Assembly (NCBI GenBank): GCA_011390035.1
Contig: JAABTE010000056.1
Span: forward strand, 1-11,372
DNA length: 11,372 nucleotides
Source: Desulfobacteraceae bacterium
GTDB lineage: Bacteria; Desulfobacterota; Desulfobacteria; Desulfobacterales; JAABSP01
Direction of reading: 5' to 3'
Shown: positions 1 through 7,459 of the stretch, in pieces
Numbering within the stretch: the first letter of the stretch is position 1
How the letters are laid out: each line of letters begins with the position of its first letter
Made by a program: the position numbers and the translations under genes
Notes under the pieces: generated by a model
Databases searched by the model: none
What the model was told of the DNA's origin: nothing
What the model saw: only the letters and a program-made list of their open reading frames with translations

Positions 1-2540
1 TGGCGGCGGTGGGCCTGGGGGGGTTGGCCGGGGCCATGCGGGCGGTGGCCGGCAGCGAGGCCGCCGGGGAGATGATGCTGTCCATCCTGCGGGCCAGGAG
101 CCATGAATACAACTATCGGCTCAATCCATCCGCGGAAGGCGCCGATGGGGAGATATCGGAGCTGGAGGCCGAGCTGCGGGGGCTGACGGAGGGGGCGGAC
201 GCCATTGCCCGGCAATTCGGCAACGGCGAGGGCGCCGGGTCTCTGGTAGAGGCTATGGGGCAGGTGAAGCGCCAGGTGGCCGACTACAAAAGCGCGTTTG
301 AAGAATACGTGGCCCTGCGCCAGGAAAGCGTGGGCACCATGGAGCGCATGAGCGAGCGGGCCGAGGAGGCGGTGTCCCGGGCCGACGCCGTGGCCCGGGA
401 TCAGGAAGAGCAGTTGCGGGCGGAGCGCAACGCCGCCAAGATGGGCCTTGAGACCCACATGGTCAACGCGGACCGGGCCGATTCGGTGGTGCGGGGATTT
501 TTGTCCACGCGGCTGGACGAAAAGCAGTTTCTGCTCTCCGGCGGCGAGGCGCGGTGGGCCGAGGCCGTCTTTGCGGGCATCGGCCGGCTGGTCGATCAGG
601 CCGAGGACTTAAAGGAGCGCCTGGAGGGCACCGAAATGGTCCGGCAGGTGGACACGGTGCTGGTTTCCATCGGGGCTTACAAGGTGGCGTTTGAGCGGAT
701 GGTGGAACTGATGGAGACCCAGGGGGCCGCCCTGAACACCATGGAGGTGCGGTCCGGGGCACTGGAGGGCGCGCTCAAGTCCCTCCGCGGGGGGCTGAAG
801 GCGGAAATGGACATGCTGGGCCATCAGGCGGGCATGAGCGCCGAGGTGCTGATCCGCGTGACCGACGCCCGGATCACCGTCTTTACGGATATCATGGAGG
901 CCATCGGCTTTTTCCATCGGGCGCGCAAGACGGAAAACGAGTTCATCCGGTCCGGCGGGGAGGCCGCGTGGATGGACGCCATGACCCGAAACCTGGATGC
1001 CGTGCGCGAGCGCCTGGCCAGTGTGCGCTCCGGGGCCGCCGGCGGCAACGAGGGGTTGAGCCGGCGCATCGACAACCTGCTTTCGGAGGTGGACGCCTAC
1101 GCGGCCGCCTTCGATTCCATGGTGACCCTGTGGGGCGAGCGGCGCCAGACCATGGAGGAGATGCGCCAGATCGCCGAGGTGGCCCTGGCCCAGGGCCGGA
1201 GCATCGAGTCGGACCAGCGGATGCGCCTGCTGGAGGCCCAGGAGCGAAGCAACCGGTTCCTCAACGCCAAGATCGGCATCGCCAGCGACGCCAATTCCAT
1301 CATACAGGCGTTTCTCGACACGCGGGTCGAGGAGAAGCAGTACCTGATTTCCAACGGTGATCCGGCCCTGTACAAGCAGGTGCTGGACCGGCTGGACGGG
1401 ATCAAGGGGCTGGCCGATGACCTGGAGAGCCGCTTTGATGACCCGGACAACAGGGGCCGGATCGCGGAACTCAAGGAGGCGGTGTCGGCCTACGGCGCGT
1501 CCATGGACCAGTTTCGGGACATGATGGACCGCCAGCGGGAGGCCGAGGCGGTCATGTCCGCGGCGGCCCGGTCGGCCGAGGCGGTGAACCGGAACGCACG
1601 GCGGGCCCAGCGGGAGCGGATGGACGCCGATGTGACCCGGACCCGGGCGGGCATGGCCATTGTCACCGGCGCATGCATTCTGGCGGGGCTGCTGCTGTCC
1701 TGGTATCTGAGCCGGCTGATAACCCGGCCCCTGAACCGGGTGATGGCCGGCATGGGCAACGTGTCCCGGCAGCTTGCCGCAACGGCGGGGGAGGTCTCCT
1801 CGGCCAGCCAGTCGTTGAGCGAGATGTCCTCGGAGCAGGCCGCCTCGGTGGAGCAGACCTACGCCGCCCTCGAGGAGATGACCGGCCGCAGCGCCGGCAC
1901 CTCGGATCTGACCAACGGGGTGGAGCGGCTGATGAAGGAAAACATCCGGAAATCGGGGACATCGCTCAAATCCCTCATCGAAGTGACCCAGCGGATGAGC
2001 GCCATTGAGGCGGACAGCGGCCAGATGGCCCAGATCATCGAATCAATCAACACCATCGCCTTTCAGACCAACCTGCTGGCCCTCAACGCGGCCATCGAGG
2101 CGGCCCGGGCCGGCGAGGCCGGAGCCGGCTTTGCCGTGGTGGCCGCGGAGGTGCGGAACCTGGCCTTGCGGGCCACCGCCGCGGCCGACCGCACCGGCGA
2201 GCTTTTGGAGGCCAACATCGGGCGCGTATCAGAGGCCGCAGCCGCCATCGGGTCTGTCAACCGGGATTTCGAAACCATCATCGAATCGGCCACCATGATC
2301 GGGGACAAGACCCAGTCCATCACCGAGGCCAGCCGCTCACTGGCCGACGGCATCGGCCAGTTGACCGCCGGGGCCGGCGGGCTGGACAACGTCACCCAGC
2401 AGATGGCCGCCGGCGCCGAGGAATCCGCCGCCGCCTCCGAGGAGCTGGCCGCCCAGGCCCGGATGCTCGAGGCCATGGTTCGGGAGCTGACGACCCTGGT
2501 TCGGGGCGGAGGGGGGAGCAACCACAAGGATTTGGCATAA
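1..2540 (+). CDS. Methyl-accepting chemotaxis protein with four tandem helical sensor modules (5' partial)
   Basis: Transmembrane chemoreceptor that would signal through CheA/CheW. The frame is open to the window edge (first full codon at 3). The GTG at 9 is probably not the start, because the first residues look like the end of a signal-anchor helix. Counting from the GTG at 9: residues about 12-545 are a helical extracytoplasmic region; about 547-567 a membrane helix; a short HAMP-like segment begins at ITRPLNRV (about 570). The signalling hairpin tip lies at about 676-718 (IAFQTNLLALNAAIEAARAG, then GAGFAVVA and EVRNLA). The glutamate-rich stretch EQTYAALEEM is a plausible methylation site. 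The sensor carries four copies of an E-x-x-[FY] motif at residues 33, 171, 309 and 442, like the EKxFL motif of helical-bimodular (HBM) sensors. No C-terminal CheR-docking pentapeptide is visible. The ligand is unknown. There is no obvious link to the catabolic genes downstream, and it is probably a separate transcription unit. Confidence 0.93.
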   Translation, partial: AAVGLGGLAGAMRAVAGSEAAGEMMLSILRARSHEYNYRLNPSAEGADGEISELEAELRGLTEGADAIARQFGNGEGAGSLVEAMGQVKRQVADYKSAFEEYVALRQESVGTMERMSERAEEAVSRADAVARDQEEQLRAERNAAKMGLETHMVNADRADSVVRGFLSTRLDEKQFLLSGGEARWAEAVFAGIGRLVDQAEDLKERLEGTEMVRQVDTVLVSIGAYKVAFERMVELMETQGAALNTMEVRSGALEGALKSLRGGLKAEMDMLGHQAGMSAEVLIRVTDARITVFTDIMEAIGFFHRARKTENEFIRSGGEAAWMDAMTRNLDAVRERLASVRSGAAGGNEGLSRRIDNLLSEVDAYAAAFDSMVTLWGERRQTMEEMRQIAEVALAQGRSIESDQRMRLLEAQERSNRFLNAKIGIASDANSIIQAFLDTRVEEKQYLISNGDPALYKQVLDRLDGIKGLADDLESRFDDPDNRGRIAELKEAVSAYGASMDQFRDMMDRQREAEAVMSAAARSAEAVNRNARRAQRERMDADVTRTRAGMAIVTGACILAGLLLSWYLSRLITRPLNRVMAGMGNVSRQLAATAGEVSSASQSLSEMSSEQAASVEQTYAALEEMTGRSAGTSDLTNGVERLMKENIRKSGTSLKSLIEVTQRMSAIEADSGQMAQIIESINTIAFQTNLLALNAAIEAARAGEAGAGFAVVAAEVRNLALRATAAADRTGELLEANIGRVSEAAAAIGSVNRDFETIIESATMIGDKTQSITEASRSLADGIGQLTAGAGGLDNVTQQMAAGAEESAAASEELAAQARMLEAMVRELTTLVRGGGGSNHKDLA

Positions 2541-2588
2541 GAAGGGATTTTGTCCTGGGATTGGACGTTATCCTTTTCATTTTTCCCC

Positions 2589-2619
2589 TTGACAAACCCG
2601 GCGGGCCATGCGATTTAAG
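2589..2619 (+). promoter_or_regulatory. Candidate sigma70-type promoter of tetR
   Basis: A perfect TTGACA box lies at 2589-2594. The best -10 candidate is the weak tttaag at 2614-2619 (19-nt spacer); gattta at 2612-2617 (17-nt spacer) is an alternative. The predicted start site falls inside or next to the palindrome at 2625-2642, which suits repression by steric blocking. The -35 context cTTGACAaa recurs before the acyl-CoA dehydrogenase gene. The -35 is clear; the -10 is inferred. Confidence 0.5.
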
Positions 2620-2624
2620 GGTAT

Positions 2625-2642
2625 CTACCGACCGGTCGGTAG
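2625..2642. promoter_or_regulatory. Palindromic operator O1 (TetR-type) upstream of tetR
   Basis: CTACCGACCGGTCGGTAG is a perfect 18-bp inverted repeat ending 37 nt before the tetR start codon. A copy identical at 15 of 18 positions lies before the acyl-CoA dehydrogenase gene at 3442-3459. TetR-family repressors typically autoregulate through palindromes of this size. The core ACCGACCGGTCGGT also resembles, from memory, sites reported for some TetR regulators of fatty-acid genes such as PfmR of Thermus. Binding by the adjacent TetR is inference from symmetry, copy number and placement. Confidence 0.82.
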
Positions 2643-2679
2643 TTCTTCCGGATTCCGATTCTTACCCTGAGGAGGCGCC

Positions 2680-3315
2680 ATGCCGTCGGCCAACATGAAG
2701 GAAACCATAAAAGCGGTGGCCATCGAGCTATTCGCTGAAAAGGGCTATTTCGCCACCAGCATCAGCGACATCGCCCGGGGCAGCGGCATCCAGAAGGCCA
2801 GCATCTACTACCACTATCCCAGCAAGGAAGAGCTGCTCTTCCACATTCTGGACACCACCATGACCGACCTTATCGCCTACATCCAGCGCAACCTGACCGG
2901 GGTGGGAGACACGGAGACCCGCATGCGCGTTGCCGTGCGCAGCCATGTGCGCTTTCACCTGGAGCGGCAGAAGGAAAACTTCATCGCCAACGCCGAGATG
3001 CGGGGCCTTACCGAAGATCACTACCGGGACATCGTGGCCGAGCGGGACGCATACGAGCGGATCTTCCAGAGCCTGATCCGGGAGGGGGCCGCCGCGGGGG
3101 TTTTCGCCGACGGCGACGTGAAGATCCTCTCTTACGCTATTCTCACCATCTGCACCGCCGGGGCCGCCTGGTTCCGCCCGGACGGGCGGCTGTCCATCGA
3201 CGCCATCGCGGCCATCTACGAGGACTTCATCCTGTCGGGATTAAAGCGCGGGGCCTATCGGATCGGGGCCGGCTTTTCCCCGCCCCTGGGCTTTTCCGCC
3301 CATGGAGACAGGTAG
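2680..3315 (+). CDS. TetR/AcrR-family transcriptional repressor (acyl-CoA-type regulon)
   Basis: A 211-residue DNA-binding repressor, the usual size for TetR proteins. The N-terminal helix-turn-helix is textbook: FAEKGYFATSISDIARGSGI followed by QKASIYYHYPSKEELL, with the recognition region at about residues 26-46. The C-terminal part (about 60-200) is all-helical and matches the general pattern of ligand-binding domains in TetR regulators of fatty-acid or other acyl-CoA genes (HLERQKENFIANAEMRGL, then YERIFQSLIREG and GVF). The ATG at 2680 is supported by GAGGAGG at 2669-2675. It is flanked by two copies of one palindrome, so it probably represses both itself and the dehydrogenase-led operon, with an acyl-CoA intermediate as inducer. 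The effector is not readable from sequence. Family assignment is sure; target assignment is a strong inference. Confidence 0.93.
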   Translation: MPSANMKETIKAVAIELFAEKGYFATSISDIARGSGIQKASIYYHYPSKEELLFHILDTTMTDLIAYIQRNLTGVGDTETRMRVAVRSHVRFHLERQKENFIANAEMRGLTEDHYRDIVAERDAYERIFQSLIREGAAAGVFADGDVKILSYAILTICTAGAAWFRPDGRLSIDAIAAIYEDFILSGLKRGAYRIGAGFSPPLGFSAHGDR

Positions 3316-3396
3316 CCGCGCCCATGCCGGGGCGAGCGCCGGCCAATGGGGGCGGCTGTTAAGCGGATGGGGTTTAGACACTGGGGCATTTTTCAC

Positions 3397-3427
3397 TTGA
3401 CAAATCCCATTCAGAATGAAATAGAAC
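3397..3427 (+). promoter_or_regulatory. Candidate promoter of the acyl-CoA dehydrogenase operon
   Basis: A perfect TTGACA lies at 3397-3402. A weak -10 candidate, tagaac, lies at 3422-3427 with a 19-nt spacer, the same geometry as the best candidate before tetR. The surrounding string cTTGACAAAtCC matches cTTGACAAAcCC of the tetR promoter. The leader to the start codon would be about 145 nt. Operator O2 begins about 15 bp after the putative -10, so it lies just downstream of the predicted start site. The 3316-3577 spacer otherwise shows only O2 and a ribosome binding site. Confidence 0.5.
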
Positions 3428-3441
3428 ATCATCAGGGCGGC

Positions 3442-3459
3442 CTAACGACCGGTCGGTCA
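3442..3459. promoter_or_regulatory. Palindromic operator O2 upstream of the acyl-CoA dehydrogenase gene
   Basis: CTAACGACCGGTCGGTCA shares 15 of 18 positions with O1 and keeps the perfect core CGACCGGTCG. The distance from the TTGACA box to the dyad centre is about 48 bp here against about 39 bp at O1, a difference of roughly one helical turn. This suggests the same protein approaches from the same DNA face at both promoters, probably the product of the gene at 2680-3315. O2 is less symmetric than O1, so weaker binding is possible. Confidence 0.78.
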
Positions 3460-3577
3460 GCGCCCGTTCCCCCGGGCGCCGCCGCGCGATCCGGACCGGC
3501 CGGACCCATTCCCGTTCGAATTCGGGCCGGCTTACCCCTCACCGCATTATTGCCATCCCTTGAAAGGAGGATGTATC

Positions 3578-4726
3578 GTGGATTTTGATCTGACCAAGGA
3601 ACAGGAGATGATCCGAAAGGAGGTCCGCAAATTCGCCCAGAGCGAGATCGCCCCCGTGGCCCAGGAACTGGACGAGAAGGAGGAATTCTCCGTCGAGCTG
3701 ACCCGGAAGATGGGCGAGATCGGCCTTTTCGGCATGTTCGTGTCGGAAAAATACGAGGGCCAGGGCATGGACTACCTGTCCTATATAATCGCCGTGGAGG
3801 AGGTGGCCAGGGTGGATGGCTCCCAGGCGGCCACCGTGGCCGCGGGAAACTCCCTTGGCATCGGCCCCCTGTACTATTTCGGCAGCGAGGAGCAGAAGAA
3901 AAAATACCTGCCCAAGCTGTGTTCCGGCGAGGCGCTGTGGGGATTCGGCCTCACCGAGCCCACCGCGGGCTCCGACGCGGGCGGCTCAAAGACCACGGCC
4001 GTCAAGGACGGCAACGAGTGGGTGATCAACGGCTCGAAGATCTTCATCACCAACGCCGCCTGCGACATGACCCTGGGCGTCACGGTGCAGGCCATCACCG
4101 GGCAGCGGCCCAGCGGCAAGCCCGAATACACCTGCTTCATCGTGGAGCCGGGGACCAAGGGCTTCAAGCAGGTGGCCATGCACGGCAAGATGATGTGGCG
4201 CTCCTCCAACACCGCGGAGCTGTATTTCGACGACGTGCGGGTGCCGGAGGGAAATATCCTGGGCAAGCCGGGGGACGGCTTTCACCAGATGCTCAAGACC
4301 TTGGACGGCGGCCGGCTGTCCATCGGCGCCATGGGCCTCGGCGGCGCCCAGGGAGCCTACGAGATGGCCCTCAAATACGCCAAACAGCGCGAGCAGTTCG
4401 GCCAGCCCATCAGCAAGTTTCAGGCCATTGCCTTCAAGCTGGCCGACTGCGCCATGGAGATCGAGTGCGCCCGGAACGTGCTGTACAAGGCCTGCTGGCT
4501 GCGCAATAACAACCGGCCCTTCGAGGCCATCGCCGCCATGGGCAAGCTGTACTGTTCCGAGCTGATGGGCCGGGTGGTAAACCACTCGGTGCAGATCCAC
4601 GGCGGATACGGCCTGATGAAGGACTACCAGGTGGAGCGATTTTATCGGGATCAGAAGCTGCTGGACATCGGAGAGGGCACCTCCGAGGTGCAGCGGATCG
4701 TGATCTCGCGTCATATTGGATGCTGA
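3578..4726 (+). CDS. Acyl-CoA dehydrogenase (MCAD/SCAD-type active site)
   Basis: FAD-dependent oxidation of an acyl-CoA to the trans-2-enoyl-CoA, passing electrons to electron-transfer flavoprotein. 382 residues, the family's normal length. The GTG at 3578 is chosen because AAAGGAGG at 3563-3570 lies 7 nt upstream; the in-frame TTG at 3560 would place the Shine-Dalgarno inside the gene. Visible motifs: LTEPTAGSD at residues 125-133 (acyl-CoA dehydrogenase signature 1, flavin contact), REQFGQPISKFQ, and HGGYGLMKDYQVERFYRD from residue 341 (signature 2). The catalytic base is E366 in IGEGTSEVQR, the MCAD/SCAD position. The isovaleryl-CoA dehydrogenase position in helix G is Gly (G245, LDGGRL), so a classical IVD is not supported. 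It is the first gene of the putative TetR-controlled operon. The substrate is unknown; a short or branched acyl-CoA fits the neighbours. Confidence 0.95.
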   Translation: MDFDLTKEQEMIRKEVRKFAQSEIAPVAQELDEKEEFSVELTRKMGEIGLFGMFVSEKYEGQGMDYLSYIIAVEEVARVDGSQAATVAAGNSLGIGPLYYFGSEEQKKKYLPKLCSGEALWGFGLTEPTAGSDAGGSKTTAVKDGNEWVINGSKIFITNAACDMTLGVTVQAITGQRPSGKPEYTCFIVEPGTKGFKQVAMHGKMMWRSSNTAELYFDDVRVPEGNILGKPGDGFHQMLKTLDGGRLSIGAMGLGGAQGAYEMALKYAKQREQFGQPISKFQAIAFKLADCAMEIECARNVLYKACWLRNNNRPFEAIAAMGKLYCSELMGRVVNHSVQIHGGYGLMKDYQVERFYRDQKLLDIGEGTSEVQRIVISRHIGC

Positions 4727-4774
4727 CTCAACATCCGGGCCATCATCTGAACCAACAGGGATTTTTCAACGGGT

Positions 4775-4837
4775 AAGGATTTCAACACGAAGGATCTCAG
4801 CACATAAGGATCTCAACACATAAGGATTCCAACAAGG
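4775..4837 (+). repeat. Four imperfect 15-16-nt tandem repeats in the ligase leader
   Basis: Units are aaggatttcaacacg (4775-4789), aaggatctcagcacat (4790-4805), aaggatctcaacacat (4806-4821) and aaggattccaacaagg (4822-4837). The last merges into the Shine-Dalgarno AAGGGGG of the ligase gene. A more degenerate copy may begin near 4757 (agggatttttcaacggg). Each unit opens with the SD-like AAGGA. The repeats lie between the dehydrogenase stop and the ligase start and encode nothing obvious. They may have arisen by slippage and could tune translation initiation or spacing; that role is speculative. Confidence 0.8.
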
Positions 4838-4847
4838 GGGCGTTAAC

Positions 4848-6527
4848 ATGGCATTACCACAATTCGAAGTCGGCAAGACCACCATCGGACAACTGGTTGA
4901 CATCGTGGCGGACGGATTTCCCGACAACAAGGCGCTGGAGTACCACAAGCAGGGCATCAGCTATGATTACGGCAATTTCCGGCAAGTGTGCAACCAGGTG
5001 GCCAGGGGCTTCATGGCCCTGGGCGTTGAGCGGGGCGAGAAGGTCGCCATCTGGGCCAACAACGTGCCCCAGTGGGTGCTTACCCAGTTCGGCACCGGCA
5101 AGATGGGCGCGGTGCTGGTGACGGTTAACACCAACTATCGCTCCTTCGAGCTGGAATACCTGATGAAGCAGTCCGACGCCACCACGCTGCTGCTCATCGG
5201 CGGCGTGCGCGAGCCCGATGAGTACCTGAAGGTGGTCTATGACGTCTGCCCCGAATTGAAGGACTGCGAGCCGGGCAAGCTCGACTGCAAGAAGCTGCCC
5301 CTGCTCAAGAACGTCATCTTCCTGGGCGACGAGCGCCATCCGGGCATGTACAACTGGGACGACATCATGAAGATGGCCGACAAGGTGAGCGACGACGATC
5401 TGAAGGCCCGCCAGGCCAGCCTGGACCCGGACGACGTCATCAACATGCAGTACACCTCCGGCACCACCGGCTTTCCCAAGGGCGTCATGCTCACCCACAC
5501 CAACCTGATCGGCAACGCCGTGAGCCTGGGCGAGTGCATGAACCTGTCCGACAAGGACATGATGTGCATCCCGGTGCCCTTCTTCCACTGCTTCGGCTGC
5601 GTGCTGGGCACCCTCACCTGCGTGGTTTCCGCGGCCGGCATGGCGCCGGTTGTGTCCTTTAAGCCCGATGACGTTCTGGCCACCGTTCAGGCATCCAACT
5701 GCACCGCCCTGCATGGCGTGCCCACCATGTTCATCGCCGAGCTGGAGGAGATGAAGAAGAAAAACTATGACACATCCCATCTGCGCACCGGCATCATGGC
5801 CGGCTCGCCGTGCCCCATCGAGGTGATGAAGAAGGTGGTCAGCGACATGGGCGCCTCCGAGATGTGCATCACCTACGGCCAGACCGAGGCCTCCCCCGGC
5901 ATCACCATGACCCGCACCTCCGACTCTCTGGACCGGCGGGTGAGTACGGTGGGCCGCGCCCTGCCCAACGTGGAGGTGAAGATCGTGGATCCGGCCACCG
6001 GCGAGGAGGTGCCCCGTGGCACCCAGGGCGAGCTGTGTACCCGTGGCTACCATGTGATGAAGGGCTACTACAAGAACCCCGAGGCCACCGCGTCGGCCAT
6101 CGACAAGGACAACTGGCTGCACACCGGCGACCTGGCCATCATGGACAAGGACGGCTACTGCAAGATCACCGGCCGCATCAAGGACATGATCATCCGTGGC
6201 GGCGAGAACATCTATCCGCGCGAGATCGAGGAGTTCCTGTACACCCATCCGAAGGTCAAGGACGTGCAGGTGGTGGGCGTGCCCTCCAGAAAGTACGGCG
6301 AGGAGGTGGCCGCCTTCGTTCAGGTCAAGCCCGGAGAGACCGCCACGAACGAGGAGATGCGGGCCTACTGCAAGGACAAGATCGCCTTTCACAAGATCCC
6401 GGCCTTTTTCATGTTCGTGGAAGACTATCCCACCACCGCCAGCGGCAAGATTCAAAAATACAAGCTGCGGGAGCAGGCCACCAAGGAACTGGGCCGCGAA
6501 GACGACGCCACCATCGAGACCGCATAA
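4848..6527 (+). CDS. AMP-forming acyl-CoA synthetase (ACSF2/medium-chain-like)
   Basis: Activates a carboxylic acid to its CoA thioester through an acyl-AMP, consuming ATP; cytoplasmic or membrane-peripheral. 559 residues, typical of the family. ANL-superfamily motifs are complete: P-loop YTSGTTGFPKG (202-212), adenine-binding YGQTEASP (from 343), TGD (426-428), hinge and A8 motif GRIKDMIIRGGENIYPREIE (from 442) and the catalytic A10 lysine K534 in ASGKIQKYK. The N-terminal pattern (TIGQLVDIVADGFPDNKALEY) and overall layout recall ACSF2-like synthetases more than acetyl-CoA synthetase. The ATG at 4848 is preceded by AAGGGGG at 4834-4840. The hydratase gene follows after 23 nt, so co-translation is likely. 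It probably feeds the acyl-CoA dehydrogenase upstream. Chain length and branching of the substrate cannot be read from sequence. Confidence 0.95.
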   Translation: MALPQFEVGKTTIGQLVDIVADGFPDNKALEYHKQGISYDYGNFRQVCNQVARGFMALGVERGEKVAIWANNVPQWVLTQFGTGKMGAVLVTVNTNYRSFELEYLMKQSDATTLLLIGGVREPDEYLKVVYDVCPELKDCEPGKLDCKKLPLLKNVIFLGDERHPGMYNWDDIMKMADKVSDDDLKARQASLDPDDVINMQYTSGTTGFPKGVMLTHTNLIGNAVSLGECMNLSDKDMMCIPVPFFHCFGCVLGTLTCVVSAAGMAPVVSFKPDDVLATVQASNCTALHGVPTMFIAELEEMKKKNYDTSHLRTGIMAGSPCPIEVMKKVVSDMGASEMCITYGQTEASPGITMTRTSDSLDRRVSTVGRALPNVEVKIVDPATGEEVPRGTQGELCTRGYHVMKGYYKNPEATASAIDKDNWLHTGDLAIMDKDGYCKITGRIKDMIIRGGENIYPREIEEFLYTHPKVKDVQVVGVPSRKYGEEVAAFVQVKPGETATNEEMRAYCKDKIAFHKIPAFFMFVEDYPTTASGKIQKYKLREQATKELGREDDATIETA

Positions 6528-6550
6528 GGCCACGAGGAGAAAGGATACCC

Positions 6551-7333
6551 ATGACGGACGAGATACTTCTCGTAGAGGAAAAGGACCAGGTCTTAACCCT
6601 GACCCTGAACCGGCCGGAGGTGATGAATTCCTTCAACTTCGCCCTGCTGCGCGCCCTGCGCGACCAGGTGGAGGCGCTGCGGTTCCGGCGGGACGTTCGG
6701 GTGATCATCGTCACCGGCGCCGGCGAAAAGGCCTTCTGCTCCGGAGCGGACCTGAAGGAGCGCCGGACCCTGTCCCCCGAGCAGGTCAAGGAATACATCT
6801 TCACCATCCGGAACCTGTTCACCACCATAGAGCAGCTCAACAAGCCGGTGATCGCCGCGGTTAACGGCGTGGCCCTGGGCGGAGGCACCGAGCTGGCCCT
6901 GGCCTCTGACATCCGGATCGTGTCGAAGACCGCCTCCATGGGGCTCACCGAGACCCGGCTGGCCATCATCCCCGGCGCCGGCGGCACCCAGCGGCTGCCC
7001 CGGCTGGTGGGGCGCGGCAAGGCAAAGGAGTTGATGTTCACCGGCCGGCGGGTGGGGGCCGAGGAGGCCCTGGCCATCGGGCTGGCCAACCAGATCTGCG
7101 AGCCGGCCGAGCTGCTGGACGAGTGCCGCAAGATGGCCGCGATGATCTGCGAGACCGGCCCCATCGCCATCGAGCAGGTCAAGTACGCCATCAACCACGG
7201 CATCGAGACCGATCTTGCCACCGGCCTTGCCATCGAGTCCAGCGCCTACTGGGTTACCATCCCCACCGAGGATCGGCTGGAGGGCCTGGCGGCGTTTCGG
7301 GAAAAGCGCAAGCCGGTGTACAAGGGACAATAG
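6551..7333 (+). CDS. Enoyl-CoA hydratase, AUH/methylglutaconyl-CoA hydratase-like
   Basis: Crotonase-fold hydratase adding water across a 2-enoyl-CoA. 260 residues, normal for bacterial crotonases. The ATG at 6551 follows AAAGGA at 6540-6545; the frame is open far upstream, but that part overlaps the ligase gene and is not coding. The oxyanion-hole segments are AFCSGADL (61-68) and NGVALGGGTELALASDIR. Both catalytic glutamates are present, E114 and E134, 20 residues apart as in active hydratases. The segments MGLTETRLAIIPGAGGTQRL and GLAIESSAYWVTIPTEDRLE plus the C-terminal AFREKRKPVYKGQ closely resemble what I recall of human AUH, which hydrates 3-methylglutaconyl-CoA. That points to leucine/isovalerate-type chemistry, though general short-chain enoyl-CoA hydration remains possible. 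Confidence 0.95.
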   Translation: MTDEILLVEEKDQVLTLTLNRPEVMNSFNFALLRALRDQVEALRFRRDVRVIIVTGAGEKAFCSGADLKERRTLSPEQVKEYIFTIRNLFTTIEQLNKPVIAAVNGVALGGGTELALASDIRIVSKTASMGLTETRLAIIPGAGGTQRLPRLVGRGKAKELMFTGRRVGAEEALAIGLANQICEPAELLDECRKMAAMICETGPIAIEQVKYAINHGIETDLATGLAIESSAYWVTIPTEDRLEGLAAFREKRKPVYKGQ

Positions 7334-7341
7334 CGTATCCC

Positions 7342-7423
7342 GGGTCCCGTTTCCCGTAAACCGGCACCGCGCATGCCCGTGATGATGTCGGCGCCGACGG
7401 AAGCGGCGATGGGGTCGGGACCC
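7342..7423 (+). other. Dyad-rich spacer between the hydratase and lyase-like genes
   Basis: The 126-nt gap holds an inverted repeat, gggtcccg (7342-7349) with cgggaccc (7416-7423), followed by TTTT. It encloses a perfect 12-bp palindrome, gtcggcgccgac (7387-7398). The RNA could fold into an outer 8-bp stem with an inner 4-5-bp hairpin. It may be an mRNA processing or attenuation element, or partial termination before the lyase-like gene. The outer arms are 66 nt apart, so the structure is only a candidate. AAGGAG for the next gene lies at 7440-7445, after the structure. Confidence 0.35.
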
Positions 7424-7459
7424 TTTTATGAATCCTTATAAGGAGAAAAGCGAGTTATC

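Noticed and set aside
3571..3588. Five-codon ATG frame (MYRGF) overlapping the acyl-CoA dehydrogenase start
   Set aside because: The ATG directly abuts the SD with no spacing, so initiation there is unlikely; the GTG at 3578 has proper spacing and the right protein N-terminus.
3986..4714. A 242-codon antisense frame within the acyl-CoA dehydrogenase gene
   Set aside because: No SD, no domain and atypical composition; the sense frame encodes a full acyl-CoA dehydrogenase with both family signatures.
3578..4726. Calling the dehydrogenase isovaleryl-CoA dehydrogenase from context
   Set aside because: The catalytic Glu is at the MCAD/SCAD position (E366) and the IVD-specific helix-G glutamate is Gly (G245), so the specific name is not supported.
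4854..6533. A 559-codon open frame antisense to the acyl-CoA ligase
   Set aside because: It mirrors the ligase codon by codon, is rich in H, G, L and V as expected from antisense of GC-rich coding DNA, has no recognisable domain, and the sense strand has complete ligase motifs.
5810..6550. Long in-frame extension upstream of the enoyl-CoA hydratase
   Set aside because: It overlaps the ligase gene in another frame and gives an Arg/Gly/His-rich sequence with no motifs. The ATG at 6551 has a good SD and gives the normal crotonase N-terminus.
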